Assembly: GCF_963678635.1 (NCBI RefSeq)
Contig: NC_087064.1
Coordinates: forward strand, 54,938,338-55,002,337
Direction of reading: 5' to 3'
Source: Symsagittifera roscoffensis
Lineage: Eukaryota; Xenacoelomorpha; Acoela; Convolutidae
DNA: 64,000 nucleotides
Part shown: piece by piece, positions 45,830 through 57,681 of the stretch
Layout: each line of letters starts with the position of its first letter
How positions within the stretch are numbered: the stretch's first letter is position 1
Translations under genes and position numbers: made by a program
The notes under the pieces: model-generated
Database searches by the model: none
Seen by the model: only the letters and a program-made list of their open reading frames with translations
What the model was told of the DNA's origin: nothing

Positions 45830-46554
45830 ACTTTTATGCGGGCCTTTAGCTTCAAAAGTAAAACTTGCGTGAAGCAATTACGGCAAAGCAACAAAGCCTG
45901 GCATCCGATATGTAGAAACATTTAAACTTTTAGGCATTCTTCTAATTGGGTTGGGAATCAAGCAAACTTGTTGTAATCTAACAACTTAGACTGGCCTAAA
46001 TGCATGCATGCCGTAAGAATTCTGCAAAGTCTACTAAAGAGATGCATCGTCTGATAAAAATTGGAGCTAAAGAGGCGCAGAGAAGTTAAAGAGGTGCATC
46101 TTCTTATAAGGAGTCTTGTAAGGTTCTTCCAAAACCCTGCAAGACTACTCTCCTTTTAGAAAGCCTGGGATGAATGTTTCATCTCTTTTTTTATCGTAAA
46201 ATTTATTTCTGATGCCGCTCAATGTGGTATATGTGACCAAGATGGATAGTACTAGAAGGAAGAAGAGTAGAAGAACCCGTAAAGCATTGCTGATGCCGAG
46301 TACTGAATTGAATTGGTATAGAAATTTGTATATCAAATTCTTGTCCAGTCAAAAACGTTTCCACGCTAGTCGCAAAAACCTCAACGGTTATTTTGTTCGC
46401 AAATGTCCAAAAAATATAAATTGTCACAAAGAAGCATAAAATAAGCTTTCAAAACGCCTTCTCCTAGTAAAACTAAGTGTTTTGCTGCTACTTAAGAAAA
46501 AGGTATAGTTTAACAACGTGTAAATCATACAGCTGCTCGAGATTAGAACAAAAC

Positions 46555-46765
46555 AAAGTTTCAAAGCGGTTTTTCTCGACACTGGGACAAGTTTTTGAAG
46601 TCTTTTAGGTGTTGCTCAAATTGCGATGGAAAAAGGCTTGCATTTGGTGTTCCCGCCCTCCTAATCCAAGTATTAGTTGCGAAAGTGGATTTTGCGAGGA
46701 AAATTAAAAAAAATTAAAACTCACCCAAAGAAAATATTACTCCTTTTTCAATAGTCGGAAAAAGT
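46555..46765 (-). repeat. dispersed unit R, inverted copy
   Basis: Read on the - strand it starts tattgaaaaaggagtaat and ends with the conserved cagtgtcgagaaaaacc foldback half. Confidence 0.55.
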
Positions 46766-46903
46766 TTTCAATTAAATTTTTCAAATAACTCTTACTCTAA
46801 ATATCTGTAACTAAAATCATTGCAGTAATTTTATAATCACTGCACTTTTTCAGACTAGCGTCATTAATCAAATTCCAGTGGTTATTTTAAACAGGACCGG
46901 AAA

Positions 46904-47035
46904 TTAAAAAGCTGTTTCCGTTTTGGTCAGATAGATGACATCAAAATTTGTGCCCCCAATCAGCGTGAGTCCAGTTGTAACGTCATTATCGATGGCGGTA
47001 ATAGGGTTGGAACCGGATCCAACAGCTAGTAAACA
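46904..47035 (-). CDS. intact inverted copy of last WD40 exon
   Basis: 132 bases, exactly the length of the live exon, open from an upstream cttttag acceptor (AG at 47037-47036) to a TAA stop. It encodes LLAVGSGSNPITAID through TKTETAF. Against 36310-36441 I count 13 synonymous codon differences (stop included) and only three amino-acid changes: the first codon at the splice edge, one Tyr to Phe and one His to Tyr. This pattern indicates long selection as protein. The other exons of its gene are not recognisable upstream on this strand (higher coordinates) within the window, so it belongs to a partial paralogue or one interrupted by the BEL/Pao insertion. Confidence 0.65.
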   Translation of the reverse strand, partial: CLLAVGSGSNPITAIDNDVTTGLTLIGGTNFDVIYLTKTETAF

Positions 47036-47510
47036 CTAAAAGCTAAAAAAATATATAGTTTCCTGAAAAAAGATGGATAATTATGTTAATTGATGTTGAA
47101 TTAAGTGATTTCAATGATTTTGCTTGAAAAAATATTTTAATCAGCTGTGCTCAATTTTTTTCGTAGCAAAAATATGAAGTTGAACTCAATCTTTTTAGTG
47201 TTTGTATTACGCTGATTCCTCGAAACGGAAAAATTTATCATATAAATTTATGAGCAAGCTTTTAAACGTGGTCACCTGATTTTAAGCTCTTTCAAACGTT
47301 GATTTATAAAAATACTGAAAAAATTGAATAATAAATTCTGAATTCTAATATTTTTTGTCGTCTAAATGTTTTGTCGCTTTATTTACCTAGAACCGTGTTA
47401 AATCAATGTTTGCCGTTAATCAACTTAGATTGCAAGCATTTCAGTTTAACGCTTTTTTTCCTTGGCTTGGCTCATGAGCTTGGCTCATGATTATGATCAA
47501 TTATTAATCC

Positions 47511-48400
47511 ATTGTTTTTTTGATATCATTGAAATTAATTATGAACGATTGTAAGCAAGTAATTGTATTCCACTTTCTAACTCACTTGTTTTGCTCTAAG
47601 TTTTATTGCTGCTACTTGCTTGAAATTGGACCAATACCTAGTTTCAAACCGATTTTTTGCGACACTGGTACAGGCTTTCGAAAAAATTTAGTTGTTGCTC
47701 GAATTGTCATGGAAAAGGCTTGAATTGGATGTTTCCGCCCTTTCATTCCAAGTTTTATTTGGGGGAAAACCAAAAAAATTAAAACTCACCCGAAGACAAA
47801 GTTCCTCCTCAGTTTCAAGGTTTCAAGGGTCGGAAAAAATCTTCAATTAAATTTTTCAGTAAGCTTTGGTAGGGTTCAATTTCAGTGCCGTTGAATTTAA
47901 TTTAGGTGACTTGGAAGGATTCTTCTAGAAGGAGGAAGGGTTAAATAACCCGTTTAGTTTTCCTGAAGTAGAGTATGGATTTGAAATGTTCATGAAAGTC
48001 AAACGTTCGTCCACATCAAAATTTTAACATAAAAAAATCGACGATGGTAGCGCTGGTTGGCTTGTGTCTACTGCTAGTATATGTCAGTGATGCAAATTTT
48101 ACGATACAAATCTTCTGAAAGTTTGTATCTTAGCAAGCGCAATTCTTCTACCCGGTGTACCAGTCTCAATCTGTCTAAACTAGTGTCGCAAGTTTCAACC
48201 AACTAATGCGTCCCAAAGTGGATCAGTTTTTAGAAACTGTTTTGAAAAGTTTGTTAGTTCGATGCAAGATCCCGTTACAAATATAGTGGAGACTTCCCGG
48301 ATCGTATAAATCGATCATTTTCTACCTACCTTTTTTCTCGTGTCGTCTAAGCCTTGAGGTAGAGCTCACACAAAAAAAAGGAAAACAATTAGAGTTAGTT
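47511..48400. other. intergenic with second inverted unit R
   Basis: A further inverted copy of unit R lies at 47650-47835 (ctagtttcaaaccgatttttt start, tcgaattgtcatggaaaagg core). Otherwise nothing recognised. Confidence 0.45.
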
Positions 48401-48853
48401 CTAAAAGACTGAAACCTGATTGAAAACATGACGGTTTAGTAATTCGATAATTCTGATAAGGTTAATTTCATAAGAATAACTTACCTGAAAACTGCATTTG
48501 AAAGGTATGGCTGATTTCCGTTCTCCAGTGCTCATTTTAGTCTGCTTGATTGGATGGAAGTCACATTGACAAAAACTGGGGCAAAATGCGTAGTTTCTAT
48601 CCAAATCTATATATCGAAACCGAAAGTATTTGAAATCAATTAAAGTCAAGTAATTGAAAACCATGCCTATGATTAATCCCGCCCATTTATGAAAGTAGCA
48701 AATAAACAACAAAAATTGTGTTCGGCTGAATGAAGATAACCTGGTGGATAATTGCACAAGCTTTTGATTGATGTAATTTAGATAAGGCAATGGAGGAAAT
48801 GAAATGACTTAGAAAGTTTTTTCAATAACTAAAAAACAAATTTAAGGGCTTGT

Positions 48854-49282
48854 TCAGAGTGAAAAAAGGCAATGAAAATCATTCTTTGGGAAACATCCGG
48901 ACAGTTTAATTACTGGCCGTAGTTTCTTAGCATGAGGAGTCTGGAGTGTCACCGATCTGACTGTTCTGTCGCTGGCTGGCTGAAAATCAAGAACTTCAGC
49001 AAGAGGCCAAATACCCCGTGGTACATAAACTTCTAACAAACAGACAAGATTATTGACTGCCAATTTTTAAGAGACCGTGTTCCACTTAGTTCGAGCTTGT
49101 CGTTTTGAAAGTTTATCACGAAGAAAACGATTCCAAATTGTTGAGCAAGAAGTTGCGCGATTTTCTACGATTTGAAAAGAATGACTGGTTTGCCAAAAAA
49201 ATGCCAGGGGCTTATTAGTTAATGACCTATCGAGGAGGAAAAGGTTAGAGGTTATCGGCAACGCTTCATTTATCTCCGCCAA
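48854..49282 (-). pseudogene. BEL/Pao integrase C-terminal domain fragments
   Basis: Two adjoining frames. The upper one (49282-49067) has EINEALPITSN, KPLAF and FLRDKLSKRQARTKW, like the end of the integrase core. The lower one (49063-48854) has VYVPRGIWPLAEVLDFQP, then VRSVTLQT and LRPVIKLSG, the typical closing domain of BEL/Pao polyproteins. One frameshift separates them. Confidence 0.8.
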
Positions 49283-49694
49283 TAATTGAAATATCTGGAA
49301 TATCGATAGTTTTTATGGTAAATCGTAAAAAGTCTTATGAAGCTATGAAGTTCAGTTCATCAGTATGAAACAGAAAATGATTTGCTGTCGGTAACCGCTC
49401 TTGTGGCATGTCTGCCATGAAGGGTGCTGAAACCTCCTGCAACCTTCTACAACAACACAAGCTGGTTCGAATAATCTGACTTACATTTAGGCAATAGTTA
49501 GGATCCAGTACTTTTCCATGAGAATACTACGCATTTGTTCATTTGTAGCATGAGTGTTCACAATATGGGTGTTTTTTACGAGAAGTTTGACGATGTCGTT
49601 TAATCCTTCTAGAATAATTGGAAGTAACCAAAAAATTCTTAGGACAAACGACCTCTAGCGCAAACATGCTCTTAATCGTCTAAGTGAGGGCACA

Positions 49695-50120
49695 AATTTC
49701 GAAGCCTAGTTGATTGAGAAACTTGACTTTTCTTCTTGAAGTCAGCTTATTTTACCGAGAAGTCAGGTTTTAACATGACAGGGTTAGTTTTCGCAAGATG
49801 AAATATTTTTACATGCAAACATCGCTTCCGAAATTTGGTGACGGCCAATTGGCAGAAAGCAACTGAGTGATTGAGCCTGTTCCAGTTGCTAAAAAATGTG
49901 ATCGTCGATGTAAAAGCGCAAAGTTCGAAGTCCACTTGATGAGGAAACTTGACTATTTTTCTTGAAACCAGAGTATTTTACCGAAAAGTCAGAATTTATC
50001 ATGTAAGTGTTAGCTTTCACAAGATGAGACAACTTTTGATGCAAACATTGCTTGCTAAAATTGTCGTCGGCCAGTTAGCGGAAAGCAACTGAATGAATGA
50101 GCTTTTTCCAGTTGCCAAAC
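49695..50120 (-). repeat. internal tandem duplication in BEL/Pao relic
   Basis: Two units of about 200-240 bp (49695-49905 and 49935-50120) repeat a linker segment: FSNWNRLNHSVAF in one and FGNWKKLIHSVAF in the other, then matching blocks (CLHVKIFHLAKTN against CLHQKLSHLVKAN). The copies have diverged substantially, so the duplication is older than much of the decay. Confidence 0.65.
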
Positions 50121-50344
50121 CTGAGCGGTGTGAGCGTGTGACAGCCTTGAACAGTAAATTTGTTAGCCGGCATCATCTGCACTGTGGTTTGATTTAGTTG
50201 AACCAGATGTTGTTGCGGCGAATGAAGTTGGTCCTTGCTAAAAATTGTGCTCCCCAAAGCCAGCGTGACTGAATTGTCATTTTTTCAACCGTAAAACCCC
50301 GGGTGCCGCCATCTGCCGGATTGTGTTTGGTTCAAACTCATTTA

Positions 50345-50540
50345 TAATTTTAGGGGTTGCAGATATGGAAAATCCTAGCTAAGTGGTTTGTCGTGAAGAC
50401 TTCGTATCAAACTTGAGGCGTCCTGAACCAGTTCACAGCCCATCAAAAAATTGAACGACACGGCATTGTTTTTGTAAGCTGTCCTGAGAATAAGTACAGC
50501 GGAGCCAGCAATCTTTGATGCGTCTGTAAAATCTGGAGAT
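50345..50540 (-). pseudogene. BEL/Pao RNase H fragment
   Basis: The - strand reads FTDASKIAGSAVLILRTAY, the start of an RNase H-like domain with its catalytic Asp, then a short open stretch to a stop. Position between RT and integrase fits. Confidence 0.65.
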
Positions 50541-50965
50541 CCCTAGATCGTTTTTTCTGTTTCCTTGATAGGTTTCGAGGAACGTGAGATGATTCAAAAA
50601 CTTGAATTTTGTTTATCCATTCAATTAAATCTGAAATTGAAGAATGTTCGATTACTTTGTCCTATTTAATTCCTTGGCTCCAAATTGATTGATGTTTTTT
50701 CCTCAAATGAAATGCGAGAGTGTCAAAAGATAAAAGTTTAGACAACAAAACCCAAGAAGGTCATGTATGGAAGGCAAGAATTTCAAGGAACCCAAAGTTG
50801 ATTTTTTTGGGCTGAAATTTTTGAAAAAGTCTCTTTTTAAGCACCTCAGTGTCCGTATTAGAATCCCATGGAAGTTCGAGATCACGTTGCTGCTGCAAAT
50901 TACAGTTTTGCGGGCCACAAGTTACGCCGAATCATTTCTAGCAACGACTGATCGTTTGAGTTCTA

Positions 50966-51260
50966 CTATGTGAGGTTTAAATGCCCAAAGGAGAGTACTT
51001 TGAAAACATCCGATTTGATCAGATGATCTTCATCTGGCGTAGAAGTCGACTTTAAAATCGTCCATGTCAAGTTTTTTTTCAATAACTTTTCTGACTTGAG
51101 GTTACTTATCTTGACTGTCAAGTGCTCAACGACGTAGTGCATTGCGCGCAACTCATGGGGAGTCTGTAGCTCCAAAGATGCGACTCGTATATTTGTGGGT
51201 CTTGATTTTTCCTTTATCGTACCGCACGTTTGGAAGTACAGCTTTATCTCCAGGATCGGC
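50966..51260 (-). pseudogene. BEL/Pao reverse transcriptase fragment
   Basis: The - strand reads YTSRIFGATDSPHELRAMHY, matching the F-G-x-x-x-S-P block after the first catalytic Asp, then a diverged stretch where the second active-site motif should be (TWTILKSTSTPDEDHL). The active site itself is lost. Confidence 0.65.
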
Positions 51261-53705
51261 TTTAAGCTCCTATGTCTGCAGAAAGGGCGACGACGTTTTT
51301 CCTGAAGTGGATTATGGCACCATTAAAGATGTTTTTGAAAATGAGGCCCAATGAGATGGTTTGAATTCAAGGACTGGCCAAGAAAAACACTAGACCCATT
51401 AGATAAACGGCAAAACCTGCCTGGTTTGTTTTTTTTTTGTCACCGGATGATGAAGCAAACACCAGATTGTACTGGCAATCTTGAGCCTTGAGTTAACTTT
51501 GGCAACATACCCTTGGCTTGTATTTTTTTGGACGGTTGCCTAGTTCTTTTCTTCAAAAAATTGATTGTTGTAAATGCAATAGGGCTGTTTTATATGTAGT
51601 TCCGTTGCAACCGAAAGCACTAACGCGTTGTGCAACCTCGCGTTCCAGTAGTGACTGTAATTGAATTTAATTTTCGGTATCACTCAAGGGTGCTTGATCA
51701 ATAGTGGTATTGAAGACATCGAGTCAATATAGCCAATTTTGAGGATCAGCGTCGTATGTTGCAGTCTATAGCTTAGGTACTGACTTTTTGAAGCATTGAG
51801 ACATTGCATCGTGCGCAAAAGTCGGGTGTATAATCCACTGTGTTATCTGTGCGTTGCTGAGAAGCCATGGTAATGTCACAATGGGGATCGAAGAGAGTTA
51901 TCGATCTGACCAAAAGTTTTTAGAGTGGAAAATCGAATTTGATTTTTCCCGTGTGTCCTTCGAACTCCGCGCAAAACAGTTCTGATTTGCTCCATGAGCA
52001 ATACCATAATCAGAAGGCTGTAAGTTGAACATTAATACAAAGTTTGTTGACGGTGGTTTGAGTGCAGATATAGTTAAATTGTCAGTTTCTGAGTTGGAAA
52101 AAGTTTTGCGATGAGAGTTTGTTGAAAATAATCCTACTGAGGGAGAACTATCCAAATCTGCATTTTAGAAATTTGGGGAAGCAGTTAATCTAAATCTGAT
52201 ATAGGGGCGTCATTTGATAGCCCTTGGTTTTGAATGCTTGTGAAGATGTTCTGTTGTCGTTGTTTTTCATTGAATTTAGCTTGTATTGATTGAACTCAAG
52301 GCAACACTGGCGAACTGTTTGCTTTTGCTGGCATAGCCATTGTAAGTTATCATTAAATTAAGGTTTTGTAACGGGTATCTTGGCACAACGCGTTCAGTTT
52401 ATCTATTTTTTCTTTATTCTTCATCAGAAATCGTTCATGTTGAGTCTCTGGAATACCCTTCAACAGATGAGGTTGGTTGACACATCTTAATTTATTAGTC
52501 ATCTCGCTATTATTAGTAATGAAAACGTTTAAAAGCAAAACCTATTCCTTCTTATACCCATGATTTTGATTTTTGTTTTTACCACGTTGCCATCGCTCTT
52601 TCAACCCGCTAGGCCGTTTCGATCAAGGAAGGGACGTTTCCAGCGTATCACGTTTCCAATTTGAAATACGAAAAGCTGTTGATATTTCGAGAAATTGATG
52701 AGCGAAAACTTGTAAATCAGGGCCAAAACACCGACCAAAAAACTACTCACCAGTGGCCCACCAACTATGTCGATTCTTAGGACGTCAACTTAGCCTAGTC
52801 CCCGCCAGTTTATACCAGAGGGTAACAAGTTTACCAGAGCTCTTTTATCAAGAGAGCTAGAAAGGTTCTGACAAAAGGGGCCGCGCTCATCCACTGGGAG
52901 CTACAGCGAAATCGGTACCAAACCAAAACTAATTTTAAAAAGTTTTTGAAGTCGCAAGAACAGAGCCTAATAAAAAGATGTCGCCGTGGGTCCAGGTAAA
53001 CTAGACAGAGCCCCAATACGAACTCCGGGGGCCCTAACATAAAAAAAAGGAACAGCATCCGAACACAAACATCGAAGGTTCTTAGCGTAAAAAGAACAGC
53101 GCCCCAAATATTCCAAGAAAAATCAAAACAAAAGGGAAAAGGAAGTAAAATTGCAGAAGAAAACAACGTTGTTCCTTGTAAATTTCAAAATGTGTTTTCT
53201 GTACCATTAAATTTCAATGTTTTGCTATAATTCTTTTGAACGTAAGCTGAAAAACTACTTGTGAACTGTATTTTCTCTTTCGTTTTTGTTTGTTGTGTTC
53301 AAATGGAGGTCACATTGACAGAACTTGGGCAGACCGCTTATTTTTCCATCCATATAAATTTTTTCAAGTCTTGGTCTCGAACGCAAATTTGAAATTAAAT
53401 AAAATCATGGTAGCAAAAGTCATGGCTTAGACAAAGTTTGGTTTTTGTGTGAAAAAAATTTCAGCTCTTTTTGTGTTATTTTTTGTGCATTTGCATGCAA
53501 CTTTGTATTTCTTTACAAACAACATTTTCAGCTTGTATATGGTTCAGCCACTAGAATTAGAATTTAAAAATTTGTTGTCGCTTTTGGAGTTATTTTTTGA
53601 AAAACCCCCTCTCGAAATGTTTTTTTTTTGTATGGTAAGTGTTTCTTAAGCAAAAGTTTTGACAAATGAAGGGTTCACTTATATAAATATGGCACATAAA
53701 ACTTG

Positions 53706-54249
53706 TTGTTCCGACTTTCGGTACGAAAGTAACGGAATATTTGTGCTCGGGGTGGGTTTTTTTTTTCTTCAGACAAATTTCGACTTTTTAACTAGCTATT
53801 TTTGACGGAATTTTTTTTTATCATTCAAAAGGTATTATTGTCCTGAGCTTAAATTTGAAAAGATATTTCACCTGTGATCATTTTTCGCAAAGTTATGAGG
53901 GTTTAAAGTTTGCAATTTTGGCCATTTTGACCAATTTGGGACAATTAACTCGCGATATAATTCGCGCTATTAACGCGTAAGCGGAGATTTAATCCGTCTT
54001 ATAAATCGTTCCAAATTGGTTGAACGAAGCTTATTTGCCATAATTGATTTGTTACAAGGAACGAAATCTCTCTTTTTGTACTTTATATGGCGTGTGGGGG
54101 GATGATTTTTATAAAAAGTTTCAAATTTAAGAAAAAAAAATTTCGTTTTATTTTATTTCATTTAATTTTTTAAATGTTATTACTGCTGCTCCATAAACCT
54201 TAAAGGCAGTCGGAACATTCAGGGCTTCGCCCTGATACGAGCAGTCTTG
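53706..54249 (+). mobile_element. hairpin-ended non-autonomous element, copy D
   Basis: About 544 bp, same orientation as copy C. TTGTTCCGAC start, ctttcggtacgaaag stem-loop with one change, gggcttcgccctga hairpin and CAGTCTTG end. Close to copy C throughout, so recently mobile. Confidence 0.8.
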
Positions 54250-57200
54250 TTCTCTTAGTTTTCTAAAAAATGTGTTGGAAAAACTTCTGGTATTGTGTAT
54301 GGAAAATTGCCTGTGATAACGCTGTCATAAATGGAAATCGTAGGTTACGCATTTTTTCTATAGACTCCATTGATGTAATTGTATGATAAGACTTTTCTGC
54401 AGATAGAATTGCGGACGCTATTTGCTGCTTGAGTTAGTTTTTTTCCTGTAAATGAGGAGAGATTTCAAGCCGTCCTCCAATAATGATGTAGGGATAGTGC
54501 ACATTTTTTCGCAATTTTCTCCTACTTTTCGACCATCAGAAATAGCTTCTTTGCTTGTTATCAAAAACTCCTCGCCGAACTTTATTGAACTCTCTCTGTT
54601 AAACAGTCAATATCAATCGAAATGTAACAGCTTTCATAATATTAGAAACAGAGATTTTCTGATGTTTATATCTCTCTCTCAACCTTCACAAAGATTTCAT
54701 AAATTAAACAAATCCTACATAAAAAAGTATATTTGAATAAATTTCATCATGTTTCTATTGGATCAAATCCTTACTTTGCAGCAAAAATCAAAATTTTGAA
54801 TCTTTAACCTATAGCTTCTTACTTCTGTAACTACTCGTATTTTATTTTAGAAAATTATCCCTTCAAACTGTTTGAATGGACGAGTGTGCAAATTAAGAAA
54901 AAGTAACCGCCTTGAAAACCATAAAAATGTCCGAAATTGGAAAAGAGGATGGCTTGAATTTAATTAAAACTGAAACTAATCAAAACAGAGTTCACTTTAA
55001 CAAAACTATTTTTCAAGCCGTCTTTTTGTTGCCTTAAAGCTTCGGATAGCATTTTCTAAAAGTTAGATAAACTTGGATTTTTAAAAAAGTGACGTTGTTC
55101 TTCTCTGTCATTAAATTTGTTCTGATGTCATTTTTTCTATTCAGTTTTCAGCAACTTTATGTTCATACGCGTGAAAAATTTTGAATCAGCAACCAATTTG
55201 TTTTTGATTAAAGCAGTAAAAAAAGCCCAACAATATTCAAAGGAACATATTGCATTATCTTTTTTCTTTTGTCATTTCAAATTGGTGGCTGTACGTTTGT
55301 TGTGTCGCTAACGCGATAAAGCATACCCACAATTCTGTCCTCTCTTCTCACTCTATGCTGCTTATTCTTACCGTTTTTAATTTGTCATTTGCTCAATCGA
55401 AATGATTGGAGTGTTTTAATCGGATGTTTCCCGCTCCATAAAGCCTTTTAAAAGACCCTCCCAAGCATTAGCTTCATTTGAATATATGATAATTGGAATT
55501 GGATAAAATAATCTATATACACCCGCAAGAAAGTTACACTTCGTTCAAAGATGAACTTCAAAATCGAAGCCTTCGCCGATTTTACTCAATGTAAGTCAGT
55601 CAGTTCTTAAAGTGCTCGTCAGTTTCTTAGAATAGTTATATGCTAACTTTGAGGGGGTGAGTTAGGACTCGTGGGTATAACTCATAGAGTAATTTCGGAT
55701 AGGGTACACCGTCTGCTCGTCACGCTATCTTATTTTCGGCCGGATAGATTCGTGCAACTTCTTAGTCTAATACCGATCCTAATCTTACTCTTATACTATC
55801 TAGTCTCAGGTTGTTTAACTAGTCTCTGCTAGGCTCAATAGATCTAGGGTATACTGAATTATTGCGGCTGCTGAAGTGCTCGGGAGAGTCCAACTAATTT
55901 CTAAGTTAAATTCAAATCTCTCTGGTGCTGAAATTACAAGTAACTTCAGCACTTACAAATAAGTGGATTGTTAGTTTGATGGATCATGATTGGTTAATAT
56001 TAAATACTTTACATTGGTAAAACATTTAATTTATCCAATCATAAAATGTAGTTTAGATCAGGTTCCACCCATCCGGGTTTTACAGAGTTTTTTAGAATAG
56101 TTCTTCTGCAATTCGAAGGATGGATGATGGACGTTGGTATTGGGCGAACATCATATTTCTTCTGTTTCCTTTTTGTTAAGGAAGTTCCAGGAAGCTGGAG
56201 TTAGAGACATAAGACGTTGTGTTCTTCTTGTGACAACGACTAAGTCTTCGCAACAAACTCAAATCTGATTTCAGAATGGTTGGCTATGTCAGGTTTTTCT
56301 GTTCTTCGTGGAGAACTTCTTTTGTGTCTGATCTAGCTTGGGAATGGCGTGGAGATTGTGCGTGGAGGGGATGCCTGGTTACTCGGATCTGTACGTATAC
56401 TTGAACATCGAGGTGGTCATTGGTCTAGTTCAATGAAGTCCTTTTCTGCGAAGTCAAGTCGTACTCTAAATCCTTTGAGTTGTGGTTGTGAGCGGCATAT
56501 CGATTGTAGTTGGTCATTCTCTCTCGAGTGTAGTGGGGTCGTCTTGTCTTTTGATGTTCGTCCTTGGTGTTGTATTCTGATCTATATATTGCATCATGTG
56601 AATTTACATTTTATAAAACTTTTATTAGTTTAATATTTTTTAATAATGATTTTAGTTAGTTGTTTTCACAAAAGCTTTTTGTTTTAGTTCGGTTATTTTG
56701 AAGAGTTACTCACCCTTGAGTAGCTCTTATTAAAAATAAAGGTGTGGTCACAAAGCGTGGATGTAGCGCGGTGGGTTAGGCCGGCTATAGAGCATGCTCA
56801 GGACGTCCTTCCTGGTGGGTTAGGCCAGGAGTGGGAGTATGATTTCATGCGGTTTTTGTGAGGGGTCCTGTTATGTGACAACGTTTTATGTTGGGTTTGT
56901 TGTGGTCTTACTTATGTCTTGTTGGTTATGTACTTTTTCCAAAAAGCAAATTGTTTGTGGTATGGGTTTGTCTTTTGACTTTTTTGTGTTTTATTATTTC
57001 TTTCTAAGACTTTGTAATAGTCTTCAAAAGAATAAATTATCCAGTTTTAAACTGGGTTAATCCGGTTTGGGTACCGTTGGTTTCCTTTTCTAAGTCATGC
57101 TGTTATTCTATGATTTGTGGTATTTAGTGAGCTGCGTTGGTTAGTTTTGTTTAGTATATGATTCCTTTCCAACCGGGTTAAAGGAAAATTTGAAACATGT

Positions 57201-57681
57201 TATTTTATGTTAGAGTTGTTAAGTGTGAAAACTTGAAACTGAAATTCATTATTTTAAACAATTCTTCGTGGGCGAGCTGTGCGAGTGTGGATAGAATTTC
57301 TGTGCGAATGAGTGAAAATATCAAAAGGTTAGTACTGCATTTGCATTTATTTAATTTACTACATAGAATTTAGAAATTTACTGCTAGTCATGGGGGAATA
57401 TTAAGATACAAATTTTCATCATAATTAGATTTACTGCTTTGGGGGAAAATATTATAGATGAATTTATTGCATTGATATTAAATTTAGAAATTTATAAGTG
57501 TAAGAGATTAATAGAATTTTAAAATTGTTTGATGAAAATTGTGATTTTTATTGTTTCTTTTGTGGTTTTTGTAGGTGATTGTCGGATGAAAGCTAAAAAT
57601 CTAAGGAAAACATGAATAAAGAATGGTGAGTTTTTAATACTGTAATTAGTTAGTAATATTTACTTAATTCATACTTACCTG
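54250..57681. other. non-coding left flank of the polycistronic element
   Basis: 54250-55600 is ordinary AT-rich sequence with no gene. From about 55640 the composition changes to the G/T-rich + strand seen over the adjoining ORFs, so the element's 3' untranslated or terminal region probably starts there. It holds a stem-loop (55925-55952), a direct repeat ggtgggttaggcc (about 56769 and 56813) and a palindrome ggacgtcc between them. + strand ORFs here look like chance. Confidence 0.4.
55925..55952. other. stem-loop near element edge
   Basis: GTGCTGAAATTAC and GTAACTTCAGCAC pair over 13 bases with one mismatch and a 2-base loop. Part of the stem sequence recurs at 55871 (gctgaagtgctc). Confidence 0.4.

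Larger units (their letters stand above)
45830..47510 (-). repeat. segmental duplication, copy 3 (inverted)
   Basis: Inverse of the same unit. Landmarks read backwards: the gcaattacggcaaagcaac block (45890), the gatgcatcgtctgataaaaa block (46040), unit R (46555-46765), the last WD40 exon (46904-47035), then sequence shared with 41530-41700 up to about 47510. With copy 2 it forms a large imperfect palindrome. Confidence 0.75.
48400..53450 (-). mobile_element. BEL/Pao LTR retrotransposon relic
   Basis: Many broken - strand frames fall in BEL/Pao order from high to low coordinate: RT (51260-50970), the RT-RNase H connection (50800-50710), RNase H (50540-50345), a linker (50260-49700), integrase zinc region (49610-49360) and the C-terminal domain (49282-48854). 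The outermost parts, around 48540-48680 and 53283-53440, resemble each other in the same direction (gaagtcacattgacaaaaac versus gaggtcacattgacagaact) and are probably the remains of the two LTRs. Dead: stops and shifts throughout. No intact gag was seen; 52155-51898 and 52538-52353 are short open stretches of unclear identity. Confidence 0.8.

Noticed and set aside
46212-46439. + and - strand ORFs of 63-75 codons
   Set aside because: Three overlapping frames on both strands with no motif, inside the inverted duplicate; treated as chance.
48401-48790. - strand ORF of 129 codons
   Set aside because: Sits in the probable LTR of the BEL/Pao relic; no domain, and the related stretch at 53.3 kb is not open.
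51142-51354. + strand ORF of 70 codons with a signal-peptide-like stretch
   Set aside because: Its - strand reads as the BEL/Pao RT fragment; the + strand frame is an incidental shadow with no partner exon.
54452-54736. + strand ORF of 94 codons
   Set aside because: No motif, neighbour or composition support; expected by chance in this length of AT-rich DNA.
56349-56633. + strand ORF of 94 codons
   Set aside because: In the G/T-rich flank of the polycistronic element, with no homology signal; probably a composition effect.
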